A stretch of DNA of 64,000 bases from Flavobacterium sp. YJ01 (GTDB taxonomy: Bacteria; Bacteroidota; Bacteroidia; Flavobacteriales; Flavobacteriaceae): assembly GCF_029320955.1 (NCBI RefSeq), contig NZ_CP119757.1, positions 992,001-1,056,000 on the forward strand, read 5' to 3'. A program made the translations under genes and the position numbers. The stretch's first letter is position 1, and each line of letters begins with the position of its first letter. Below the pieces are notes generated by a model. It did no database searches and was not told where the DNA came from. It saw only the letters and a list, made by a program, of their open reading frames with translations. Shown here piece by piece: positions 1-8,397 of the stretch.

Positions 1-1080
1 AAAATTTTCGTGGCATTTAATCAGCAAAATGAAGGCGTTGGAACAGGGATGCAACAATGCTACTTTAGTGGAAATGTAATGCCCGGCTATTTTGACGAGA
101 GCAATCAAACTGCAGGAAGAAAAGCTTCAGGAAATACTGTTTCTTATGAGAACTTTGTAAACACACCCTTTTTTCCTTCATACGTAACTACGCAATCTGC
201 TAAAAATGCCTACAAAATTGTGCTTTCAGATGTTGGATGTACACAACCAATATTTGATGATCATGATCAAAGAATTATAAATGAAACCCTAAACGGAACT
301 ACTTCTTCTGTCGGAAGTGTAACTAAAAAACCTGGATTTCCAGACAACGAAGCTGATGTTGGCGGTTTTGAAGTGTACCCAATTGTAAATAGAGCCACAA
401 ATTGGGATAGCGATCTAGATGGATTGCCAAATTGGTGGGAAACTATAATTGGTACAAATTTAAACTCTGCAATTGGCGATTTTTCAGATTCAAATGCTGA
501 TACAGACCAAGATGGTTACACGAACTTAGACAAATATTTACAATGGATGTCTTTGCCTCATTACGAATCGCCTGACGGAAAAAAAATAGATATTAATATC
601 CAGAAATTATCACAAGGATTTACTAGCGGAGTTTCTTATTCTATTTCTAATGTAGTAAACGGAGGCGCTGTACTAAACACAAATGTTGTCGCTTTTACAC
701 CAGCATCAAATGGATTATGTTCTTTTGAATTTACAGTAACTGATTCTGAAGGCGGTACAATGAAAAGAAAAGTCAACATCGTAAGCGGGCAAAATATCAA
801 CTTAGCAACAGCAGAAATTAGCAAAGAAATTAAAAACAATTCTTTTAGCGTTTGGCCTGTTCCAAGCAACGGTGCATTTTCTGTATTTATTGATAATGAA
901 GAAACTGAAGTTTCAGATCTTGAAATATATGATATCTCTGGAAAAAAATTATTGAGACAAAAAATTAGAGGAAATACCGCAGAAACAATTCAATTACATT
1001 CTAAAGGAGTTTTCCTGATTAAAGTAACTGATCCACAGACTAAGAAAACACAGTATAGTAAAAAAATAATTGTGCAATAA
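1..1080 (+). CDS. Secreted pectate lyase-like protein (PL1 type), C-terminal part, with T9SS sorting domain
   Basis: The frame is open from base 1, so the gene begins upstream of the window and only about 359 C-terminal residues are present; the GTG at base 10 is not a convincing start. The first ~120 residues resemble the end of a family 1 pectate lyase beta-helix, including a segment with DDHDQRIINE and a DVGGFEVYP-like close. Two Asp-rich calcium-binding loops follow (DSDLDGLPNWWE and DSNADTDQDGYTNL), then an Ig/cadherin-like stretch. The last ~75 residues are a type A T9SS C-terminal domain (starting near SVWPVPSNGAF, ending KKIIVQ) that would direct export across the outer membrane and surface attachment or release. 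The likely role is cleavage of pectin-type polysaccharide outside the cell. The lyase assignment rests on the tail only, as the catalytic part is not visible. Confidence 0.75.
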   Translation, partial: KIFVAFNQQNEGVGTGMQQCYFSGNVMPGYFDESNQTAGRKASGNTVSYENFVNTPFFPSYVTTQSAKNAYKIVLSDVGCTQPIFDDHDQRIINETLNGTTSSVGSVTKKPGFPDNEADVGGFEVYPIVNRATNWDSDLDGLPNWWETIIGTNLNSAIGDFSDSNADTDQDGYTNLDKYLQWMSLPHYESPDGKKIDINIQKLSQGFTSGVSYSISNVVNGGAVLNTNVVAFTPASNGLCSFEFTVTDSEGGTMKRKVNIVSGQNINLATAEISKEIKNNSFSVWPVPSNGAFSVFIDNEETEVSDLEIYDISGKKLLRQKIRGNTAETIQLHSKGVFLIKVTDPQTKKTQYSKKIIVQ

Positions 1081-1090
1081 AATCAAACTA

Positions 1091-1125
1091 AAGGACGGCT
1101 TAAAAACCGTCCTTTTTTATTTTTT
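1091..1125 (+). terminator. Rho-independent terminator after the T9SS protein
   Basis: Stem AAGGACGG (1091-1098) pairs with CCGTCCTT (1107-1114), with an 8-base loop followed by a T-rich run. It lies 10 bases after the stop codon at 1080. Confidence 0.9.
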
Positions 1126-1131
1126 CTGATT

Positions 1132-1419
1132 TTATTTTTTCTGAAAGAAATAAGTATAAATCCATGTCAAAGTAAATGACGGAATTATATCTGTAAAAGG
1201 TAGTATTTCTTCAATAAAAGTCAAAGCACTAGCCACCTTTCCTACTCTTCCCTTATACATTCTCGTCATTAAAAAAGCTGCAATTGGCGCCCAGATCACA
1301 TCTGAAAATTCACCAAGAAGAGGAATAGAAAAAGAAATCATTCCAATTCCATCCAAAACCAATCCTATAATTAGTTTTGAGAGCTTATCATCATCTTCTA
1401 CAATATTCAAATCCTGCAT
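1132..1419 (-). CDS. Small conserved membrane protein, unknown function
   Basis: This 95-residue protein has an acidic N-terminus (EDDDKLSK at 8-15) and about three hydrophobic segments: roughly residues 16-35, 39-53 and 70-92, the last ending YTYFFQKK. No signal peptide or catalytic motif is seen. It is monocistronic, convergent with the upstream T9SS gene. I do not recognise a named family; small membrane proteins of this kind are common in Flavobacteriaceae. The coding call rests on its clean membrane-protein composition and the well placed start at 1419. Confidence 0.6.
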   Translation of the reverse strand: MQDLNIVEDDDKLSKLIIGLVLDGIGMISFSIPLLGEFSDVIWAPIAAFLMTRMYKGRVGKVASALTFIEEILPFTDIIPSFTLTWIYTYFFQKK

Positions 1420-1524
1420 CTTACATTTATTTTTGTTTATCGAAATTAAAAAGAATTCATCAAATTCTATTATTTCTTTTTTTAATTTACTTTCTAAATT
1501 CCCATACCAATAAATATGCCGATT

Positions 1525-1602
1525 TGTGATTTTAGATTTTAGATTTTAGATTTTAGGCTTCAGACTTTTGACTTTTGACTTTTGATAATTTGTAATTTGA
1601 TA
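1525..1602. repeat. Low-complexity intergenic repeat (TTTTAGA and TTTTGAC units)
   Basis: Tandem copies of a GATTTTA unit are followed by tandem ACTTTTG units. The region sits between the minus-strand gene ending its 5' side at 1419 and the ABC ATPase at 1645. The same GATTTTA run recurs at 25288-25320, which marks a dispersed intergenic sequence type. Confidence 0.7.
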
Positions 1603-1644
1603 TTGACTATAATCTTCGTTTCTTTGTAAAAACAGTTTCACTAC

Positions 1645-2523
1645 ATGATACACGCAAAAAACATACATAAGTTTTACGATAAACTAGAAGTTTTAAAAGG
1701 AGTTGATTTACATATTAAAAAAGGCGAAATTGTTTCTATCGTTGGTGCTTCTGGTGCAGGAAAAACAACTTTATTGCAAATTTTAGGAACTCTAGACAAA
1801 CCTGATCATAATCCAGATTCTTCTTTAACCATTAATGGTAAAAATATTCTTGAACTGCAAAACATTCAAAACAATAGCTCAAAACAAGAAAAAACCTTTA
1901 AAATTGTTACTTGGACTGGTTCTCTTTATATAATATTACTAGCCATTTACTTGGTGTTTTTTAGAACAAAAATATTTGATGAAACACTTAGATTAGTGGC
2001 AAGCATATCGCTTTTTTTACCAATACTTACAATGCTTTTTTACTATAATGGCTACTTCAAAAAGAAAAGCAAACAAGACAAAGTGCTATCCGATTTTAGA
2101 AATTTAAATTTAGGATTCATTTTTCAGTTTCACCAGCTTTTACCGGAGTTTACCGCTTTAGAAAATGTTTGTATTCCCGCTCATATTGCAGGCAAAAAAC
2201 CATCTGAAACAGAAAAAGAAGCTGTAAAATTGCTTACTTATCTCGGACTTTCCCATAGAATTAATCACAAACCAAGTGAACTTTCTGGAGGAGAACAACA
2301 GCGTGTAGCGGTCGCAAGAGCCTTAATAAATAAACCAGATGTTATTTTTGCAGACGAACCTTCTGGAAATCTTGATACTCATTCGGCAGAAAACCTGCAC
2401 CAATTATTTTTTCAACTTCGTGACGAATTCGGACAAACTTTTGTTATTGTAACACACAACGAAGAATTAGCCAATATGGCAGATAGAAAATTGGTTATGG
2501 TTGACGGACAGATTAGTAATTAG
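1645..2523 (+). CDS. lolD: LolD-like ABC transporter ATP-binding protein with inserted membrane hairpin
   Basis: This is the ATPase subunit of an ABC system of the LolCDE/MacB type, which drives lipoprotein release from the inner membrane. Visible motifs are Walker [10 protein letters not shown] (34-42), Q-loop Q161, signature LSGGEQQ (213-219), Walker B VIFADEP (233-239) and H-loop H271. The flanks of the insertion are very LolD-like ([18 protein letters not shown] at the start; [19 protein letters not shown] after the insertion). Family members are about 230 residues; this one is 292. The excess lies between Walker A and the Q-loop, at roughly residues 72-145. It holds two strongly hydrophobic stretches (about 90-106 and 116-134) and a basic end (KKKSKQDK). 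The reading frame is continuous. The permease partner is not in the window. LolD is a family assignment; the insertion is the unusual part. Confidence 0.85.
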   Translation: MIHAKNIHKFYDKLEVLKGVDLHIKKGEIVSIVGASGAGKTTLLQILGTLDKPDHNPDSSLTINGKNILELQNIQNNSSKQEKTFKIVTWTGSLYIILLAIYLVFFRTKIFDETLRLVASISLFLPILTMLFYYNGYFKKKSKQDKVLSDFRNLNLGFIFQFHQLLPEFTALENVCIPAHIAGKKPSETEKEAVKLLTYLGLSHRINHKPSELSGGEQQRVAVARALINKPDVIFADEPSGNLDTHSAENLHQLFFQLRDEFGQTFVIVTHNEELANMADRKLVMVDGQISN

Positions 2524-2540
2524 AGTAATCAGAAGCTATT

Positions 2541-2609
2541 CCTGCTGTCCGCTATATCCTTTATGGCTAACCCCGCCACAAAAGGATGCCGCTCCCATCA
2601 GGGCTAGGA
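2541..2609. repeat. Palindromic REP-like intergenic element
   Basis: A GC-richer island in AT-rich DNA. ATCCTTT (2556-2562) pairs with AAAGGAT (2581-2587), TGGC (2564-2567) pairs with GCCA (2575-2578), and the outer CCTG pairs with CAGG (2599-2602). It lies between the ABC ATPase and the TIGR02757 gene. I recall very similar hairpins scattered between genes in Flavobacterium genomes; only one good copy is visible here. Confidence 0.65.
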
Positions 2610-2641
2610 AAGTCGAATAAATAAGAACATTTCATTGTAAT

Positions 2642-3406
2642 ATGAATAAATCAGAACTTAAAGATTTTCTCGATGAGAAAGTCATTCAATATAATAATCA
2701 GGATTTTATAGAAAGTGATCCCGTTCAAATTCCACATCTTTTTTCGCAAAAAGAAGATATTGAAATTGCTGGTTTTCTAAGTGCTTCTATTGCTTGGGGA
2801 AACCGTAAAATGATTATCAAGAATTCGCATAAAATGATGGAATTAATGGGCAATACTCCTTACGATTTTGTAATGTCACATTCTGAAGAAGATTTAGCAA
2901 GACTCGAAACTTTTGTACACCGCACTTTTAATGGACATGATTTTGCAGGTTTTATAAAAGGTTTGCAAAACATCTACAAAAACCACAACGGACTAGAAGC
3001 TGTCTTTGCAAAAAATCAAGAAAAAGACAGTTTACAGAAAAGTATTAGCGAATTCAAAAAAATATTTTTTGAAACCGATCATTTACCTCGAACACAAAAA
3101 CATATCTCAGACCCTTTAAATAATTCGGCGGCAAAACGAATCAATATGTATTTGCGTTGGATGGTGCGCCAAGACGCAAAAGGAGTTGATTTAGGAATTT
3201 GGAAAAGCATTTCACCTTCTGTTCTTTCTTGTCCGCTTGATGTTCATTCTGGAAATGTTGCTCGCAAACTCGAAATTCTTTCTCGAAAGCAAAACGATGC
3301 AAAAGCTTTACTAGAATTAGATACTAAATTAAGAGAAATGGATGCGAATGATCCTGTAAAATATGATTTTGCTTTGTTTGGATTAGGTGTTTTTGAAGGG
3401 TTTTAA
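2642..3406 (+). CDS. TIGR02757 / DUF2400 family protein
   Basis: This 254-residue soluble protein carries the hallmarks I associate with TIGR02757: an N-terminal LDEKVIQYNNQDFIESDPVQ-type opening, the central AGFLSASIAWGNRKMI segment (about residues 44-59), and the C-terminal KRINMYLRWMVR and CPLDVHSGNVARKL blocks. The family is widespread in Bacteroidota and has no established function; its fold may be related to helix-hairpin-helix DNA glycosylases, which is inference. No signal peptide or membrane segment is present. It follows the LolD-like gene by 118 bases that contain a REP-like hairpin, so co-transcription is uncertain. Confidence 0.8.
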   Translation: MNKSELKDFLDEKVIQYNNQDFIESDPVQIPHLFSQKEDIEIAGFLSASIAWGNRKMIIKNSHKMMELMGNTPYDFVMSHSEEDLARLETFVHRTFNGHDFAGFIKGLQNIYKNHNGLEAVFAKNQEKDSLQKSISEFKKIFFETDHLPRTQKHISDPLNNSAAKRINMYLRWMVRQDAKGVDLGIWKSISPSVLSCPLDVHSGNVARKLEILSRKQNDAKALLELDTKLREMDANDPVKYDFALFGLGVFEGF

Positions 3407-3445
3407 ATTTTTAAATTATCGATTTTATTTGCATTTTATGCTGTT

Positions 3446-3511
3446 AGGCTGAGCGAAGTCGAAGCCCACACTCCAATTGGCAAGTGCTCTTCGACTTCGC
3501 TCAGAGAGACA
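3446..3511. repeat. Inverted-repeat element, copy 1 (GCTGAGCGAAGTCGAAG family)
   Basis: Perfect 16-base arms, CTGAGCGAAGTCGAAG (3449-3464) and its complement (3489-3504), enclose a 24-base centre containing CCAATTGG. A second copy with identical arms lies at 14317-14383. The element is placed between two plus-strand genes. Confidence 0.9.
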
Positions 3512-3560
3512 AATGGGCATCTTAAATTATAAAATCAACAAAAAAACCACGAATTTAACG

Positions 3561-3568
3561 TACATTTG
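3561..3568 (+). promoter_or_regulatory. Bacteroidota -7 box for the DEAD-box helicase gene
   Basis: TACATTTG matches TAnnTTTG, 17 bases before the ATG at 3586. No convincing -33 TTTG is seen at the usual 19-21 base spacing. Confidence 0.5.
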
Positions 3569-3585
3569 CACAAAATTTAAAGCAA

Positions 3586-4938
3586 ATGAGCACTTTCGAA
3601 AAATTTAATCTTCCAAAATCTGTACAAAAAGCAATCGACGATTTAGGATTTACTACACCAACTCCTATTCAGGAAAAATCATTTTCTGTGATTACTTCTG
3701 GACGCGATATGATGGGAATTGCTCAAACCGGAACTGGTAAAACTTTTGCTTATTTATTGCCACTTCTTAAATTATATAAATTTACAAATACCAATACGCC
3801 AAAAATCGTAATTCTGGTTCCAACCCGCGAATTAGTTGTTCAAGTTGTAGACGAAGTTGAAAAATTGACAAAATATATGTCTGTTAAAACTTTAGGAATT
3901 TACGGTGGTGTAAACATCAATACACAGAAAAAAGCTGTTTACGAAGGTGTTGACATTCTTGTTGGAACTCCAGGAAGAACGATGGATTTGGCTTTGGATG
4001 CTGTTGTTCGCTTTGATGAAACTCAAAAATTAGTTATCGACGAGTTTGATGAAATGTTGAATTTAGGTTTCCGTCCGCAATTGACAGCGCTTTTGGCAAT
4101 GATGAAACCAAAACGTCAAAATATCTTATTCTCAGCAACAATGACTGATGAAGTAGATACTATCCTAAATGATTATTTTGATTTTCCTGAAGAAGTAACT
4201 TTGGCAGCTTCTGGAACTCCATTAGAAAAAATTACTCAGATTACTTATAACGTTCCGAACTTTAATACAAAAGTAAATCTGCTAAAACATTTGTTAGAAA
4301 CAGATGAAAGTATCGAACGTGTTCTGATTTTTGTGAATAATAAAAAGATTTCAGATATGCTTCATACGCGTATCGAAGAATTATTTGAAGGTCAGTTTGG
4401 TGTTATTCACTCGAATAAATCTCAAAATTATCGTTTGACTACGATGGCTGAATTTCAAGAAGGAAATCTTCGCGGTTTAATTACAACCGACGTTATGGCA
4501 AGAGGTTTAGATATTTCTAATATTTCTCACGTTATTAACTTTGAACTTCCTGAAATGCCAGAACTTTATATGCACAGAATTGGTCGTACAGGTCGTGCAG
4601 ATGCAACTGGAACCGCAATTAGTTTTGTAACGCCTCGTGAAGAAGAATTCAAAATTGAAGCTGAAGTTTTAATGAATCAAGAACTGAAAATCGCTGATTT
4701 TCCTGAAGAAGTTGAAATCTCAGAAAAATTAATCGAACCAGAAAAAGATAAATTACCAAGAAAGTTTTTGATGAAAAAAGTAAAACTTGATGGTGATGGT
4801 GCTTTTCACGAAAAATCAAAAAAGAACCAAAAAGTTAATTTAGGAGGGCCTTCAAAAACAAAAAAGAAAACACACGGTTCTGTAAACAGAAATATGTTGA
4901 AGACTAGAGATAAGAAGAGAAAAGACGGGAATAAATAG
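3586..4938 (+). CDS. DEAD-box family ATP-dependent RNA helicase (DEFD variant)
   Basis: RNA helicase with a Q motif (FTTPTPIQEKSF, residues 22-33), Walker A AQTGTGKT (46-53), motif Ia PTREL, motif II written DEFD instead of DEAD, motif III SAT, and the C-terminal HRIGRTGRA box. The two RecA lobes fill about residues 1-370. A lysine-rich, low-complexity tail (about 395-450) is likely to bind RNA. It probably acts in ribosome assembly or mRNA unwinding, as RhlE-like helicases do; the exact subgroup cannot be fixed from motifs. It is monocistronic with its own -7 box and is followed by a hairpin. A second, different DEAD-box helicase lies at 48741. Confidence 0.92.
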   Translation: MSTFEKFNLPKSVQKAIDDLGFTTPTPIQEKSFSVITSGRDMMGIAQTGTGKTFAYLLPLLKLYKFTNTNTPKIVILVPTRELVVQVVDEVEKLTKYMSVKTLGIYGGVNINTQKKAVYEGVDILVGTPGRTMDLALDAVVRFDETQKLVIDEFDEMLNLGFRPQLTALLAMMKPKRQNILFSATMTDEVDTILNDYFDFPEEVTLAASGTPLEKITQITYNVPNFNTKVNLLKHLLETDESIERVLIFVNNKKISDMLHTRIEELFEGQFGVIHSNKSQNYRLTTMAEFQEGNLRGLITTDVMARGLDISNISHVINFELPEMPELYMHRIGRTGRADATGTAISFVTPREEEFKIEAEVLMNQELKIADFPEEVEISEKLIEPEKDKLPRKFLMKKVKLDGDGAFHEKSKKNQKVNLGGPSKTKKKTHGSVNRNMLKTRDKKRKDGNK

Positions 4939-4989
4939 TTTTTTTTTTAGGGACAAAGGTTCAGAGGAACGTAGGGACAAAGAATAAAA

Positions 4990-5031
4990 GGCTCAAAAGT
5001 ACAGAATTTAAAACCTCTGTACCTTTGAGCC
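4990..5031. terminator. Hairpin between convergent genes, probable bidirectional terminator
   Basis: GGCTCAAAAGTACAGA (4990-5005) pairs with TCTGTACCTTTGAGCC (5016-5031), with one mismatch in 16. It is placed between convergent genes ending at 4938 and 5055. The neighbouring text (GGGACAAAG, TTCAGAGGAAC) recurs at about 55950-55980. Confidence 0.65.
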
Positions 5032-5054
5032 TTTGTTCTTCTAAACCTTAAAAA

Positions 5055-6167
5055 CTAGATTTTCGTAAAAACCAATCCCACTGGCGAACATAATTCGATT
5101 CTTTTTCCAGTATCTTCGATTTTTCCTGTTGTTTTATTTCTTTTAAAAATAACTATATCATTAGTATATTGATGACCTAGTAAAAGGTAATTTCCAGTTG
5201 GATCAATGGCAAAATCTCTTGGACCTTTTCCTAAAGTGCTTTGCTGTTCTACTAATTCGATTTTTCCATCTTTAAGGATTTTGTAAACCGAAATTGCATT
5301 GGCATCTACACGATCAGACACATATAAAAAGTTTCCATCTGGAGAAATTTTAATTGCTGCTGCACCGGTTCCGCCTGTAAAGCCTTTTGGCAAAATGCTA
5401 GTTTCAGCAATCACTTTTAAGTTTCCTGCTTTATCGTAGCTTAAAGTTGTCAAAGTCCCATCTAATTCTTGAACTAAGTAGACAAATTTGCCATCTTTAC
5501 TAAAAGTTAAATGTCTTGGTCCACTTGCTGGTTTTACATCGACGCTTCCTTTCAAAGTCAACATTTCGTTTTTAGAATCTGGATTATACTTATAAATAAA
5601 CACTTTATCCAAACCTAAATCATTAGACAAAACAAACTTTTTATCTGGAGAAAAAACAACCATATGTACGTGCGCTTTTTCTTGACGCGCTGCATTTGGT
5701 CCTTTTCCTTCATGCTGAATTAATTGCTGTACTTCTGTAATACTTCCATCTGCTTTTTTCTTAAAAACGACAATATTTCCTCCAGAATAATTAGCAACTA
5801 TTACATTTTTATCGTCATTAATTAAATGGCAAGGATCTGCTCCTAAAGCATCATTTGTGTTTAAAAACTTTAATTTTCCTGAAACCGAATCATATCCAAA
5901 AGCACTTACAGCACTTTGATTTCCATTTTCGTTTACCGCATAAACAAATTTATTATCTGCAGAAACCGATAAATAACTCGGACTAACTACATTTTCTGAT
6001 GAATTCTTCAACTTAAAATCTCCCGAAGAAGCATCAAATTCGTAAACGTAAATTCCGTTGCTTTGACAAGTATTTGTGTAGGTTCCGACTAATAAATTGA
6101 ATTTATTTTGAGCTTTTCCCGTGGTCAATGATAAAGCTGAAAATAATACTAAATATATTTTTTTCAT
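5055..6167 (-). CDS. pgl: Lactonase family beta-propeller protein (6-phosphogluconolactonase type), exported
   Basis: I chose the ATG at 6167 because it begins a clear signal peptide (MKKIYLVLFSALSLTTGKAQ); the longer frame upstream adds only a non-homologous 39-residue lead. The mature protein of ~350 residues is a seven-bladed propeller of the Pfam lactonase family, with repeated SPDGNFLYVSD / SKDGKFVYLV motifs, LLVGTYTNTCQSNGIYVYEF at the start and GPRHLTF / GPRDFAIDP blade motifs. Members hydrolyse 6-phosphogluconolactone, or related sugar lactones in the case of exported forms. The signal peptide argues against a cytosolic pentose-phosphate role here, so the true substrate is open. Confidence 0.85.
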   Translation of the reverse strand: MKKIYLVLFSALSLTTGKAQNKFNLLVGTYTNTCQSNGIYVYEFDASSGDFKLKNSSENVVSPSYLSVSADNKFVYAVNENGNQSAVSAFGYDSVSGKLKFLNTNDALGADPCHLINDDKNVIVANYSGGNIVVFKKKADGSITEVQQLIQHEGKGPNAARQEKAHVHMVVFSPDKKFVLSNDLGLDKVFIYKYNPDSKNEMLTLKGSVDVKPASGPRHLTFSKDGKFVYLVQELDGTLTTLSYDKAGNLKVIAETSILPKGFTGGTGAAAIKISPDGNFLYVSDRVDANAISVYKILKDGKIELVEQQSTLGKGPRDFAIDPTGNYLLLGHQYTNDIVIFKRNKTTGKIEDTGKRIELCSPVGLVFTKI

Positions 6168-6267
6168 AGTTTGTTTTTTTGAATCAGCTAAAATAAGGAA
6201 TAATATCTTTTGCAGATTACAATTAAAACAAGAAAAATTACATTTAAAAAAGAACTTACCAATATAT

Positions 6268-6333
6268 AAGTCATATAAGTTCATTTTAGATTTTTCGCTT
6301 ATAATCTCTTAGTTGAACTTATATGGTTCAACT
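6268..6333. repeat. Inverted repeats built on CTTATATGGTT / ATATAAG
   Basis: AGTTGAAC (6311-6318) and GTTCAACT (6326-6333) are perfect 8-base arms. CATATAAGTTC (6272-6282) is also complementary to GAACTTATATG (6315-6325). The same words form a 15-base inverted repeat at 38583-38653. The site is just upstream of the -7 box for the BatA gene. Confidence 0.6.
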
Positions 6334-6342
6334 AAAAATTCG

Positions 6343-6350
6343 TATTTTTG
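6343..6350 (+). promoter_or_regulatory. -7 box TATTTTTG upstream of the BatA-domain gene
   Basis: Matches TAnnTTTG, 50 bases before the ATG at 6401, immediately after the inverted repeat at 6311-6333. No clear -33 element is seen. Confidence 0.4.
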
Positions 6351-6400
6351 ACGAGCATCTTCGCGAAAAACAAAACGTAGTGAAGTAAATCGAAGCCAGA

Positions 6401-8329
6401 ATGCATTTTAAACATCCCGAAATTCTATACTTTCTGTTTTTATTGATCGTTCCAATTTTGGTTCATTTATTTCAATTAAGACGTTTTAAAACTTCCTATT
6501 TTACTAATGTTCGATTTTTAAAAGAACTCGCGATTCAGACTCGTAAAAGTTCCAAAATCAAAAAAAGACTTTTATTAGCAACTCGTTTATTACTCCTAAC
6601 TTTTATCATTTTAGCTTTTGCACAACCTTTTTTTCAGGCGAAAGACAGTAAAAATGCATCAAATGAAATGTATATTGTTTTAGACAATTCTTTCAGCATG
6701 CAAGCAAAAGGAAAAAAGGGTGAATTATTAAAAAGAGCTGTTCAGGAATTGCTTGAAAATACTCCAGAAAACACTCAGTTTTCTTTATTAACAAACACAG
6801 AAAATTTTTGGAATACGGATATAAAATCTTCTAAAAGTGCTTTACAAAACTTAAAATACAGCGCTTCACCTTTTGATCTTTCTGCTATTTCAGCCAAAAT
6901 CAAAGCGCATAAATCTGCGCATAAAAAAGACATTGTAATTATTACAGATGCTATTGGTTTAAAACAAAAAGATATTGCAAATATAGATTTTGATGAAAAA
7001 CCATATTTCATAGTTCCAGAAGCAGAACAAAAAAATAACGTTTCTATTGACAGCGTTTACATCAATCAGAGTTTAGAGAATTTCTATGAAATTGGCATCA
7101 ACTTATCTGCTTATGGTGAAGATTTCAAACCAGTTTCGACCGCTTTATACAATCAAAACAAACTGATCGCCAAAACGATTGTCAATTTTGACACGAAGAA
7201 AAAGAAAATCAATTTTACGATTCCGAAAGAAGCATTTCACGGATATGTAACAATTGAAGACAATGGTTTGACTTATGATAACAAATTGTTTTTCAGTATT
7301 TCTAAAAATAAAAAAACAAACGTTATCAGTATTGGCGAACCTGAAAAAAGCAATTTCTTATCTCGAATTTATACTTCTGGCGAATTTAATTTTTATAATT
7401 ATTCCATCAGTTCTTTAGATTATAATAGCTTAGAAAAACAAAATACGATTATTTTAAATGAATTAGTTGACATTCCGCAGGCACTGCAAACGACTTTGAA
7501 AGCTTTTGTTTCTAAAGGAGGAAATTTAGTTGTCATTCCATCTGAGAAAAGTTCTGTTTCAAACCTAAATGCTTTATTAAGCAATTTTGGAAAAATTCAA
7601 TTCGGAAATCTAGAAAGTAACAGTAAATTAATTACCAAAATAAATTTCGATCATCCTTTATTTTCTGGAGTTTTTGAAAACAAAATTTCTAATTTTCAAT
7701 ACCCAAAAGTAAATAGTTCGTTTGCCGTTTCTAGTTCTTATCCTGCTGTTCTTTCATTTGAAGATCAAACTCCATTTGTTACTGCCGTTCAGAATCAAGT
7801 TGCGGGAATTACAGTTTTTACAGCTCCAATAAATAGCACAAATTCAAATTTCCAGCAATCACCTTTAATTGTTCCGCTTTTTTATAAAATAGCACAGAAC
7901 AATCAAAAAACGGGGGTAAATGCCTTGACAATCGGAAGTAATCAGCCATATTTTGTTGATGTTTTATTGACTAAAGATGCGATTTTGGAAGTAAAAGGAA
8001 ATGACGATTCATTTATTCCAATTCAGCAGATTTTAAACAATAAAGTCAAACTAACCTTTAACGATTTTCCAGAAACAGCTGGCAATTACGGAATTTTCGA
8101 TAAAAAAGAATGGGTAGAAAATATTAGCTTTAATTATAAAAGAACCGAAAGCGATTTGAGTCAAGTAAACACCAATGTGGTTTCAGATTTCAAAACTGCC
8201 GATACGATTTCGACCATTTTTAATACGCTACAAACTGAGCGAACTGACAGCCAAATTTGGAAATGGTTTGTTATCTTTGCACTGTTATTTTTAGCATTAG
8301 AAATGGCAATTATAAAATTTGTGAAGTAG
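6401..8329 (+). CDS. BatA domain-containing membrane protein
   Basis: This 642-residue inner-membrane protein opens with the aerotolerance-regulator (BatA) N-terminal signature: HPEILYFLFLLIVPILVHLF, then FTNVRFLKEL, a basic RKSSKIKKRLLLATRLLLL and a second membrane helix (about residues 1-25 and 56-77). A von Willebrand A-like domain follows, with the MIDAS-type DNSFSM near residue 93. The long periplasmic part ends in a C-terminal helix (about 620-640). The family is widespread in Bacteroidota; its precise role is unknown. It directly precedes the dihydroorotase homologue (68 bases), so the two may share a transcript. Confidence 0.85.
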   Translation: MHFKHPEILYFLFLLIVPILVHLFQLRRFKTSYFTNVRFLKELAIQTRKSSKIKKRLLLATRLLLLTFIILAFAQPFFQAKDSKNASNEMYIVLDNSFSMQAKGKKGELLKRAVQELLENTPENTQFSLLTNTENFWNTDIKSSKSALQNLKYSASPFDLSAISAKIKAHKSAHKKDIVIITDAIGLKQKDIANIDFDEKPYFIVPEAEQKNNVSIDSVYINQSLENFYEIGINLSAYGEDFKPVSTALYNQNKLIAKTIVNFDTKKKKINFTIPKEAFHGYVTIEDNGLTYDNKLFFSISKNKKTNVISIGEPEKSNFLSRIYTSGEFNFYNYSISSLDYNSLEKQNTIILNELVDIPQALQTTLKAFVSKGGNLVVIPSEKSSVSNLNALLSNFGKIQFGNLESNSKLITKINFDHPLFSGVFENKISNFQYPKVNSSFAVSSSYPAVLSFEDQTPFVTAVQNQVAGITVFTAPINSTNSNFQQSPLIVPLFYKIAQNNQKTGVNALTIGSNQPYFVDVLLTKDAILEVKGNDDSFIPIQQILNNKVKLTFNDFPETAGNYGIFDKKEWVENISFNYKRTESDLSQVNTNVVSDFKTADTISTIFNTLQTERTDSQIWKWFVIFALLFLALEMAIIKFVK

Positions 8330-8397
8330 GTTTTACGTTTACTTTTAAACAATTTACTTTTTACAAAAATCATTTTACGACAAAAAAATATCTACAT

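Noticed and set aside
2541..2609. GC-rich hairpin as a possible tRNA
   Set aside because: No cloverleaf, no TTCRA-like T-arm and no anticodon loop; it is a single nested hairpin.
5055..6284. Longer start (6284) for the lactonase gene
   Set aside because: The first 39 residues are not like the family and hide a clear signal peptide that starts at 6167.
8257..8397. N-terminal extension of the dihydroorotase homologue
   Set aside because: It overlaps the BatA gene end and is phenylalanine/threonine-rich noise; the ATG at 8398 starts the homologous part.
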